Of a stretch of DNA of 64,000 bases, positions 1-11,000 are shown one piece after another (the first letter of the stretch is position 1; every line of letters starts with the position of its first letter). The notes under the pieces are model-generated. The model saw nothing but the letters and a program-made list of their open reading frames with translations, was not told the DNA's origin and did no database searches. The translations under genes and the position numbers were made by a program. The stretch is from Klebsormidium nitens (lineage: Eukaryota; Streptophyta; Klebsormidiophyceae; Klebsormidiales; Klebsormidiaceae), in the NCBI GenBank assembly GCA_000708835.1, contig DF237281.1, positions 1 to 64,000 on the forward strand. Reading direction: 5' to 3'.

Positions 1-159
1 GCAGGCATGCACGAATGCTGTTGCACAGGTCTGACTTTTGTTAAACAACTAGTCAAGCAACAACTGGTTTTGTACCACCTTCCCTTCAAACAATCCAAAC
101 AGCCAGTTGAAAGCAATGATGCAGAAAACATTTTTAGCTGTTGTTGCCATATCACTGAC

Positions 160-379
160 CTTGCTGGCACTTGGCGGAGGCCCCAGCAATAATGTCTCCA
201 ACGTGGAATACTGAGACTCCAAGTTTGAGCAGGTCCTCCTTGTCACTGCGTGCAACCTGTCTGGCACGCCTAAAACCCTTTCCGTCCGCCCAAAAAGCCT
301 CTGCATACGGCTCATACAAAGGATCCAAATCCCTGAGGAAGGCTGCAACATCATCCTTGCTCTCCCATGAGCTGTCCAT
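160..379 (-). CDS. SAM-like domain protein, first exon only (partial)
   Basis: One exon is visible. It starts at ATG 379 and ends at a GTCAGT donor after position 160 in phase 1, so the gene continues off the left edge. The 73 residues begin MDSSWESKDDVAAFLRDLD and continue with a Y, a W-D-G turn and LLKLGVSVFHVGDI. Tryptophan, DV-x-x-FL, a central aromatic, L-x-x-LG and a closing G-D-I resemble a sterile alpha motif (SAM) fold, a small helical domain used for protein-protein contacts. I infer the fold from pattern only and cannot name the protein, because the rest is outside the window. A short unrelated single-exon protein is also possible. Confidence 0.45.
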
Positions 380-2059
380 CGTGTGTCAAGCGCTGGTGAT
401 CAATCGCTCCGCAAGGATGATGTAGCAGTGCTCAACATCGTGGCCCTTGAAACCCTGGATCACTATTACGGTAAGGCTGAGATGGCCGGCCGGGTCTTTG
501 TCGGGTCCGATCGGAATGGGAATGGTTCCAGAGTGTCCGGTAACGGGCCGATGGAGCCCGTTTGAACAGCGCGTCCCCTTATGGTGCATAGCAGATACCA
601 GAACGCTGGGGCCTTGGTGCCCGGTAGACTGACCGGGCTGGGTTGGGTGGGAACGCAAGGTCGCGCCAACTGCGGCGCCGCCATGATCAATCATTGGCAT
701 GCACGCAGCACCAGGCTCAGCGCGGCGGCCCCGCCGCCCCGGCTGCCAAGCCCTAAAAGTTAAAACCCTCGATATTAGCCGCTGTATTCTGAAGCCCAGC
801 TTACTATTGTGTAAATAAGCAGTAAAAAATGCTAAACCGCGGTGCGGTGTGAATGTTCGATTTTGCGAGGTACAGGGGAGGCGCCGTGCCGGATAGGTTC
901 CCGTTTCTTATTTATTTACACCCGGGATTGTGCCCTATAGTCAGATACAAATTTGCCAATCACTTAAATACCTTATGATTTTCTCTGTACGTTAAAGACT
1001 GTTACTCGACATATTCAGGCGGCCGTGGGACCGCACTTCCAATTCGGTGCGACACTGCTTTTGCACGCGAGCAACACGCGGGTGAGGAATGACTGCGCGT
1101 AGCAATAGCGGTACTCCACGTGTACAATCGTCAGTGTGTTAAATTGTACTCACGATTGTCGTTTGTGGTGTGAATGGGGGCCCCTACAAAAAAGGCTCGA
1201 GCATTCTCATACCTGAAAGCGGCCAAAAGTGGCCTTCGATGGATAAATCGAGCTTATTATGAGTGCATGATACCAGTCTGGAGCGCCACTTCGCCCAATT
1301 CCGAAACGTTTTGTACCGGTACCGCCAGGGTAAAAGCACCAGCTCGTTTTTCTAACCAAAAAACCGAGGTAAAAATGGGGGAAACGGGCCATGAAGAATG
1401 TTCACAGTGCACGTACTAAGGGATATTCCGATTTGCAGTGACAGCATGTCCCATCATGCCTGCATCAGCGAACGGCGGGGCGGTTGGTTAACAAAGTTTT
1501 CCGAGACCATGAAAATGAAACATGTGCCAAGTCCAGTTGCCGGTGCCCAACCTCAACATGAATTCAAGTACAACCGATGATCGTGCTGTATGCCGACAGA
1601 ACGAAGCTCATCATGGCTTCTGTAGATCCAGTTCAGTTCTGCACGTTCGCGACATGTATGCATACACAGAGTTCATGGTCATGCATGTAACTAGTTGCAC
1701 TCAAGCTAGATTCGGAACATATGCAGATTGGCTTACACAGCGTAGCATAGAAGTCGCACTGATTGTGCAGTTTGCCATGCTGTAGCAAGTTCAACTCTTT
1801 GTTCTCAAATCAATCTACCTTCAGTTCGCTTCACTCCCACTTGCATTCTATCAATTAAAAGGTTTGACTATTCTTGCTCTAAGGAAGAACAAAGCACCGA
1901 AAACAGTGCGGGCCACCTCTTCGGGACCCCTTATGGCCCCATCTAACTACTCCACAGGACTAGAACAGACCACCTATGTCCAGCATTACATAAAGCACTA
2001 AGCGGATGTGCCCCCCAATAAACATCATCCATTAGACCGACCACCTGTATTTCCATCCC
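380..2059. other. Intergenic, no gene recognised
   Basis: This stretch lies between the SAM-like gene start and the stop of the GT2-GH9 gene. Only short unrelated open frames are present on either strand. Positions 520-740 are clearly GC-richer than their AT-rich surroundings (760-1000). No transposon ends, RNA gene or conserved protein segment was seen. It should hold the promoter of the left gene and the 3' end of the fusion transcript. Confidence 0.5.
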
Positions 2060-5000
2060 CTACAAATCACCCGAGTCAAATACGTCATTGTAAACCCCCT
2101 GTAGCTGCCCGCAGGTCTTGACATCTACCCCCATGTCTAACAAGCCTGACATTGCCGCCAGGAACGCCGTCTGGAAATCCGCACCAACCCGAGTGTTGTT
2201 GGACGTCCGACTGTCTGTAAATGTATCGTCGAGGTTTGGGCCCGCCACGAGCGCGCCGGTCACTAGGCCGAGCTGCGGGTTCGGCAGCCCTGGGAAGTAG
2301 CCGTTGAAGAAGTCGCACGGCTGGTTTGCGTCCGCCGGGCACGACGACTCGCGGTCCGGAATGCGGGTAGGCCGGTGGTAACCCTTGTTGCCGAACCCGA
2401 CGACATAGCTCCAACTGTCGGGGTACAGGAAATTGTCGCCCATCATGTACCGCATCTGGCCCAGGGCCCAGCACTTGAGGCCACGCTTCTGGTCCGTGTT
2501 CGTCTTGTTTGAGGTAGAATAGATTAGGGCGAGGAAGGAGGCCGCGGCGGCGTTGGGCAGGGGCGCGTCCTTGGTCCACGCGAGGGACAGGTCGGTCGAC
2601 CTGCAGGGACGGACGGGAGCACTTGGATCAGCTTTTGAAGGTTTTCGAAGAGCCTTAGGAATCGTCGTGATACACCGCTTTGCGTTCTGGACATGTAGCC
2701 CGGAGCTGACACGAAACCCCAAGATATCTGATGTTTGTCGTCCGCTTTTATTTCAGAGCAGGGATGCCTAGAGAAAGGACGAAGCAGAGAAGCAGGACGA
2801 CACGCAAGAGGATTTTGATCGGATTGTCAGGCTGGCTCGGAGCAATGCCACCCAAACAACTCAGATGCTTGTCCTTCATCTCAAAGGGTCATACATCCAA
2901 GCAGAACGAAACCACTGCCATACGACACTGCCATACGACACTGCCATAACCTCAAGTCCTCTTTCCCAGCCTCTCGTAAGCGGTCAGCAGAATAGCAGAA
3001 AACTGCCGCGCTGGATGCTTCTGAACATTGCATGAGTGCAGGCACTCACTGCACGGGCATGAAGGGGCAGTCGGGGTCCTCCATATCCGTCAGACCATCG
3101 CAGTCGTTGTCGCGCCCGTCGTTGCAGTTCTCCTCGAACGTTACCGCGAACGGGTCGGTAAGGATCACTGGGCCGGTGGCCCCGAGCGCGGCGTTCTTGA
3201 GCGCGAGCTGCGCGGCGACGAGCTTGGCCTCCTTTGTGGTGTTGCGGTCGGGGGTGCAGCCGTCGAAGACCAGGAACGACTGGTTGTTGAACGTCTGGAT
3301 GTTCTCCTTGATCATGTTCTGGTTCTTGACCGCCTGGGACGCCAGCTGCTTGGCCGCGAGCTGTGGGGAAAAGGACGGCTTCAGAAAGAGCTCTCGTCGG
3401 GGGCCAGTCTCAGGAATCTGTATGCCTTATATGACGGAAGTGTTTGCCGTGCACCATACTCTTTGAAGACCCGATTGAAAAGCAGACACGCTGTCGATGC
3501 GGCCAGAAAACCGGGCACCAGCGTCGAGGCAGATGATCACTCCGGATAAGATCCCTTCCTAACCGAGAAGACTTTAGTTGACTGGTCACAGACTCGGCTC
3601 GCCTTCCTTCAAGCGTAGAAAGGCTTGCGCATGCCCCGAATTCCAGAAAGTCACCATTGCGGAACTTCGAGATGTGGAATCATCCGTGTTCAGCAACGCC
3701 GTCGAAGCCCACCATCAAACGCCTTCCCTCTCAACAAATGACCAGATGCCGTTTCATTCCGGCAAACATCAAACGGCTTCCCTTTGCGCACTGTCACCCA
3801 GAAGCTTCCGCTGATGCTGAACAATACCCAGCATCCAGTCACCCTGACTAACGTACGTCTCAAGGTTTGCACGCATTGGACAGCCGGGCCAGCGCGCTTA
3901 CCACGTCGGGGCTGATCTTGGGCGGCGTAAGCTCGACCCAGGCGCGCAGGAAGGTGCGGATCTGCTCGTGGTACTGCGGCAGGTCGGTCACCCGGGCCAG
4001 CACGCTGGCGGCCGCCCAGACCGCGGTGTCGTAGTTGTACACGTAGTAACCCGCCTCCGTGTTCGCCTGCGCGCCCACTGCCTCGCGCGCCAGGTGCTGC
4101 GTCATGTAGAACTGCACAGGCACATCGAGGAAGATTAGGGTTTAGGAGTTTAGGTTAGGTTTGATTTTGGTTTCGGATCGTCCCCGCGGGCGAAGTCGGA
4201 GCGACAAGGAAGTGCTCAGGTTTTTGCACGCCTGTTGCAGTGGGGCGTGACTGTGGAATGACGTTCCCAAAACAATCGTCTGCGGCCGTAGGTCTCTCAC
4301 CAGACTTGTACTAATCTGCTGAAAGATTTCAAGTTCACTCCATGAATACCATGTGCTGTTCACTGTATCGCGCGCAGTCAGGTGCCGCTGATGCCGGTTG
4401 AGGTCAAGCTCTCAGAATATTTCCTGAGCTTTTCCCTGAAAACCCACTGGGCCCCGTAGCTTTTGAAACAAACAAACACGTCTCACAACGACCTTGTAAC
4501 GCACCTGCGCGTCCCCGAGATACCGCTCCTGCCCCGTCGCCAGGAACAGCGCCACGCCAGCCCACGAGAGGTCATCCAGCACCGTATGGCTGGGGTAAAA
4601 GTCGACGGGCACCGTCGTCTGCACCAGCTTCTGCTCCTGCTGCGCCAGCACGTTTTGCGGCAGGTTCAGGAACGGCGACACGTCGACGGTTTGGAGAAGC
4701 CGCCTGTTGCTGGGTGACACGTCATTTTCGAGGAGGCGTCGCGCGGGGAGCGTGGGTTCGGGCAGAACCGGGGCTGCTGTGACTACTGCTTTGACTGTGG
4801 GAACGGGCGTTGATGGAGCGGGCGTTGGCGGGGGCGCGCACGACGGGTCGAAGAAAGGCCCCACGCCGCCGACCATGACGTACAGCCCGTTGCAGCAGGC
4901 CGCTTTGTCATCGAAGCGGGTCTTCGAATCTGCAGAGGAAAGAAGGGAGCCCGGTAAGGTTTTGTTGCGGCAGGCTGCATGGTCAAGATGAGACCTGCGT

Positions 5001-8000
5001 GGTTAGGCGTGGTAAGGCGGGAGAGCAAAAGCTTTGAAATTCTAAAATGAGACTAAAATGCTAAAAACACTACAGGGACCAGCGATAGAAGAGCACACTC
5101 TAGCAAGACGTACTTGGCACTCCAAGCTGGCTTTTTCAGCGAGATTGTGCTCACTGCCGCTGGCCCAAATCAGTAACGCCTGCCGACCACCAATAAGAGC
5201 AACCACTTACAAACTAGGAATGGCTGATGAAGCTGCTTCACATTGGGCAGCACGACAGACGTCGAAAGCGCAGGATTTAATCGACTCGGAAAGGCGCAAC
5301 TCGAGACTGAGGCACTCACTGAAATCGGCGCACTTGGCATCCTCGAAACCGGGGAGCGCGGACGGCAAATTGATGCAGCGCTTTCCCGCAAGGTCGGCAA
5401 CCCAGCACGTGGATAGAGCGGTGTCTCCGCACAAGCCCCGGCCGGGGCTGTCGCTGTTGATGGCCCCTTTGGCCACGAGCGAGTTGCAGCACGTGAGCGC
5501 CGAGTCGAACTGGTCAGTCGCCCCTGCACAAGGGACAGGAGCGTTCCGGTGAGTAACAGCGACACGTTGGAACAAAGGGACGGGTTGACAGGAAACGTTC
5601 GTCAAGACATTGCTTTGCTAAGACTCCACCGAGTCTGTCGGGGAATGCATCTAGGTGCGGTTACCAACACCAGATGCTTGGATAAGACACTTGGAGTTCT
5701 TTGACTGACCGAACCTGGAACGAATTGAACACAAAAATTTCGAAACTTTGTCACTATAACCACCACCAGAAGACTCTTGCTCTCCAAGTGACAAAAGAAC
5801 CTGGGCATCTTACCAAATGCAGCACACTGCGATCCAGAAGTCGAGTTCAGCTGGACGCAGGAGCGCGAGACGGTGTTCGGCACGAAGCAGGTGGAGGGGC
5901 CCAGGGCGCAGACTCCACGTCCGGGCGCGGAGGCAGTGATTGCCTGGCTCTTGGTGAGCTGGTTGCAGCAGGACTCGGGGGTGGGGAAGAAGTCCTGGCC
6001 GAGACCGGTGCAGCCCTTGCCGGTATCCAGGCTGATGGTCTGGGTGAGGCAGTCGCGGGTCTGTAGCTGGGGGACGAAGCACTCGAACTGGCCTTCGGGA
6101 AGGGCGCATGCGCCCTGCAAATGAGGAGGGGACAAGACTTGGACATCTGGCATTTTTGTTTGAAGAAATCAGCGACTGTCTCCTTCAAAGTGGCATGGAC
6201 TTCGTACTAGGATCAGTAACGGGAATGGAAGAGTGGCAAGGTTAGACGAGAAACGAGGCTTAAAAAGCGGTCGTTGCAGGTGACTGGTGAGACTAGAGTT
6301 TTGTGAGACTAGAGTCTTGCAGGCTCACATCCTCCTTCCAGATGAACTCTGCTGAGACAAGCTTCGCTAGCTAGGAAGTGGACCAACGTGAGCAGCATCC
6401 TTCCGGTGCTTCAGCTTGATGCACACCAAGTCAGCTGAGCTCTGGAACGAATGGTCACCTGGGGAGTCGTCTGGTTCTGCCACACCCCTGCCGAGCGCAT
6501 GAATGCGCAGCAGCTGCTGCGGCGCGTGTAGACCGGCGCCGTCTGGGCCGCGTTCAGGCACAGCCCCTCGTCCTTCAGGAACCCGCACGTGGCCAGCGGG
6601 AAGTCAGGCACCCAGCACTTGATCTCGGCGGGGTCCAGGTTCGCGCTCGCGGGGAGCGGCACGACAGGCACCATCTTCGCCTTGGACACCGTCGTTCCGC
6701 ACGGGACGAATGCGCAGTACGACTGCTCTTGCCCCGGGGTGGACTTCGCGAGCGTGAACAGGGTTTCGGCGCCCTGGAGGAAGCTGTCGGCCTGCTGCGT
6801 GTTGCCAGAGTTGCGCACGAGGACCGACGACAGCGCGAGGGCGGCCGCGCTCTCGGCGAGGAGGTCGACACCGACGTGCGTGCTGTCGAGGATGTACGCT
6901 TGGCGGGCTGTGCCGAGGTTAGGGTCATTCTGGAGGCGCGTCCAGATGGAGCCCAGCGAGGGGGCGTCACCCTCAGTGAGGTATTTGGTTGGGTCGCCCA
7001 CCTGGTCAAGAGGAAACTTGCGAGTGAGGTCTTGGCTTGAAAGCACAAGGCTTCTCTGGGCGAAAGCCGCGGTTCAATTGCTAATATGTCCAGATAATAA
7101 ACCACTATGAGGATATCATTTTAGGTGGCTACACAATGCATCTAATGGCACACAATTCAGGCAGGTGCTTCAGATACCTAGTCTGCCAGCTTGAGATCGT
7201 GGGAGAAGGAGTTCCAACTTATCAAACATGTCCAACGAAGACCATGGACGTCAGCCGGAATGGATATCACTCAGCTTTGCAAGAAAGCTCGCGAAGAGTT
7301 GTATCTCTAAAGTGGCACGATTTTCTGCTGCATCAGTATCCAAGGAAGAGAACGAGGCACGAAGCGCTGATGGTCGCACTGAGATAGATCACGGTACGTG
7401 ACAATATGCTGCTCAAGGGCGCATGTTCGGTCCGGAATAGCGCACCTGGGCGACGAAGACGGAATTGGTCGGATCCCAGTTGTTCAGGATGTAGGTCCCG
7501 GCTGCAACCACGTTCTGTAGCGACTGGTCGAAGACCTCCGCATCCTTGTAGCCCTGAGGGAACTCCAGCATGCTCCAGGCCAGGAGAGAAGCGCTGGTGG
7601 CCAGGGGCATCCCGTACTTGACCGGGTCGCTGCCGATAAGCCACCCTCCCGTGACGTCCTTCTGAGAAGCGGTGCCGTTGCTAATGGCGGCGATGTCTTG
7701 GAAGGAAGCCGCGTTGGTCCTCTGCAACGAAGAGGATCGGGTGTGTCAAACTCCACGTCCCGACCAAGCCACTGAGCACAGTGCACAGGTGCTGCAACCA
7801 ACTTCCGCCCCGCTTTCAGGACTTTATCCAACATTTAAGAGACCTTCAGCACTGCCCGCCGTCAAGTCGCCAGCTCAGACTCAAAGCCCTGAATCTTCTT
7901 TGCGAACTCACAACCCTCCCCAACCCTGAATCATCTCAGACCTGGTGTCTTGTAGGAGGGGCTCAACCAGACTTCTCACCAGCTGCGACAGGTAGCTCCC

Positions 8001-11000
8001 GGCCTTGAACGTTGCTTCCTTCATGTTGAAGTCGACGGGTACAGTGGCCCACAGCAAGACGACAGCGCCCAGCAACGTCAGTGTTCCCAGGAACTGCCCC
8101 CACGCGGCGGCTTTTCTGAAGGGCTTGCCGGACGTGAATGAATAGACGACAAACAGGAAGGGTGCGATGGAATTGTACAGCGCCCAGAACAGGGGCAGGC
8201 CGACGTAGGGCGAGAGGCTGACGTAGCGCGCACCGCGTCCGCCTGCCGGCGTGGTAGCTGTGCGCCAGATGGCCATGCCCACGACCTGGAAGGGGCACAG
8301 ACGCACTTAAGAAGCGATTGATGCGCTCAGCTTCTTGACTCTCTCGAACTGTCTGACTAAATGCGGCATCAGTTGGAAGTTCGTGCAGAGAGTCTAGGGT
8401 CCAGAGAACCTTCGTGCTACATTTTACGGCACTCTTTGCTTCTTGTACATTCCTCCTAAACTCGACTGCTGAGGAAGACACCCGTCGATCTAGGAAAATG
8501 CTAGCACTCAAAAGTCCCTGCATCATTGTCACCAGCTTGCAGCCCGCCTTGTACACCGTTTGTTAGCGTCCATAATCGCCTCGTACACCGTCCGTACACT
8601 GTCTTAGCAATTCCACGAGGAGAACACTCACCGCCAGGCAGAAGCCGAGCATGATGTACAGCACCGTGGGGTCCAGCACGCCCCCCACGTCCACCAGATT
8701 CTTCGCCACGAAGATGGACGCAAACCGCTTGTACCACGGCGCGCGCTTCGGGGGGAGCGGGCGGCTCTCTGAGAGGAGCGGCTCTGTTTCCCGGGGGTTG
8801 TTCACGACCACCGTCAGATTCACAGGGCCTCCGGGAGTCCCCACAACCGACACGCCACTGCTATCCTGGGACTGAAGCGGGCTGTACGGAGCGGGGGGTG
8901 CCCGTTCGCCGGAGGGCGTAGCCCCCCCCGGCTGAAACTCGTGCACCGAGGTAGGGGTGGCTCCCGGAGTGGGGGCATCAGCCTTCTCGACGCTCGCGTA
9001 GGTGACCCCCTCAAAAGGACGGGGCGGGGGGGCGTCCCGGCGGCGGCTGCTGACGCGGGAAAGGACGCGGTTGAACCCGCGCTGGACAGCGGCCAAGGGG
9101 AGGGCGAGCGCTGTCTCGGCGACCTAAGAGCAGATGAAGGACGGAGTTTTCTGGAGCTTTCAGAGGAGGTGCCACGTGAGTAGAAAAGGTGTTGCCCAAA
9201 AGGAGGTGCAGGGGACGCTCTTACGATGGATCTTTCATATAGAATCTTGAGGTTGAGGGATCAACTTTGGAGCAATGATTTCGTAGACCATGCCTACCAC
9301 TCCGTCTACACTACAGATCTTGGGGTTTAAAACACGACCCCAGGAGCCAGACAGCAAGAAGTCTTCTCGACATTAAGCACTGCCTCCGCTCGGGACGCCT
9401 TACCTTCTTCTCCGTGACCTTGAAGCCAACGCCGCCCTTGAGCCCGAACTTGGACAACAGCACGTTGATGACGGCCTTGGTGTAGGTGAACCAGAGGACC
9501 GTGTTGCTGATGTTGGCAAACCACAGCGACTTGATGTGCGCCAGCCGGTGGAAGTAGGTCTGGACAAGGAAGATTGCCAGGTAGTACATGGTGGCCCCTG
9601 CCGCAAACCAGTAGTTGATGATCACGGGGTTAAGGCCGAAACCCAGGGACAGGAACGGGATGAGGAGCGAGACGGGGGTCGCGATCACGTTCACGATGTA
9701 GCTCCAGGTGCCGTACGAGTACCACAGCTTCTGGAAGATGCTCAGGCGCCACTGCGTGAGGGGGCTGTACTTCCAACTGAAGAACACCTGCAGCAGGACG
9801 GAAGAGGCGATTTCGTCTCAAATGGCTTGACAGTGCCGAGATAACCCTGCTTTCAGCAAAAGCATCAATCAGCCAGTCGAATCTTGCAATGGATGATTCC
9901 AAGCAGAATCGTGCGGCATCTTCCACTGTACTTTAATATCCTCAGGGAAAAAGCTGTTTCCTCCAGGGCGCTCGCCATGCACAATTGGTGTCTGCGCAGC
10001 GTGAGGGCAAAGAAAGTGTTGCATCTAGTATCATGAAGAATCCGCAGCGCCCCGATTGCCAGATCGACGTTCACCTGCATGTGGCCCTTGCACCAGCGGC
10101 TGCGCTGCCGCATAACGTTGCGGACCTCATCGGGCGCTTCTCCTTCGGCAATGTAGTCCAGCAGGTATGAACCCTTGTAGCCATGCTTCTTGAGCTCCAT
10201 ACCCAGGGCGTAGTCCTCCGTAATGGTGTACTGGAGAGGTGACATTGGCATGGCGTCAGGAGGCAATCAGTGCGGCAAGAGGGAACAGGCGACTGCTGTA
10301 TTCCTTCAGGTGCCCCTCCTGCTGGTTGCGGGGCGTTCTCAGGTTGAACACGTGCAATATTGCCATAGACTGTGCGTAATTGCCTGACTGGAGACCTTGA
10401 GGGGTGGCCACCGAAGGCATGCCAAACATTGTGAGCAATATTTAGGGAAAAAAGAGAGTAGGAAGGACTCACAGTGGGGAAGAACTTGCAGTGCGCCAGA
10501 GGTCTGGCGCGGATGGCAAAGTTGGTCCCTGTGCACGCGATGTAACCCCAGGCGACGGCACCGGGTAGCCAGTACTCCCAGAACTGGAGGTTGATGTTGT
10601 TGAAGAGGTCCGCGCCAGGATGGATATTGTGAAAGGCCTAAAAGACAAAGGTAAGTTGTGAGTATCTGCGTTCCTATTGTACAATGTCACAGCAATTTCC
10701 CCAGTTGATGAGCAAGTTGACAGTTTCTAATATCAGGAAGATCTGAACCATGCCAAAGCGCCCAACGTTCCGCTACAGATGTTGAGAACACAGTGCTTGA
10801 CTTTCAAACTTACCTGGGGTGATAGGCAAAGAGCGTATTTGGGGTTTGTGAGAGGCTCCAGGATGCGCAGGAAGAAGTGCTTCTTGGCCACCATATCCGC
10901 ATCGAAAACCACAATGATCTCAGTCTCTGGGATCTTCTCCCAGCTGATCTCCTTTGTCCCAGGATACCGGTAACTGCAGGAGAACCAACAGCAATTGTGC

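Noticed and set aside
2060-7719. A separate GH9 gene downstream of a GT2 gene
   Set aside because: Exon 12 (membrane helices) joins exon 13 (GH9) in phase 2 with a usable donor and acceptor. No start codon with a signal peptide precedes exon 13, and the whole model is an exact multiple of three. Transcript data could still overturn this.
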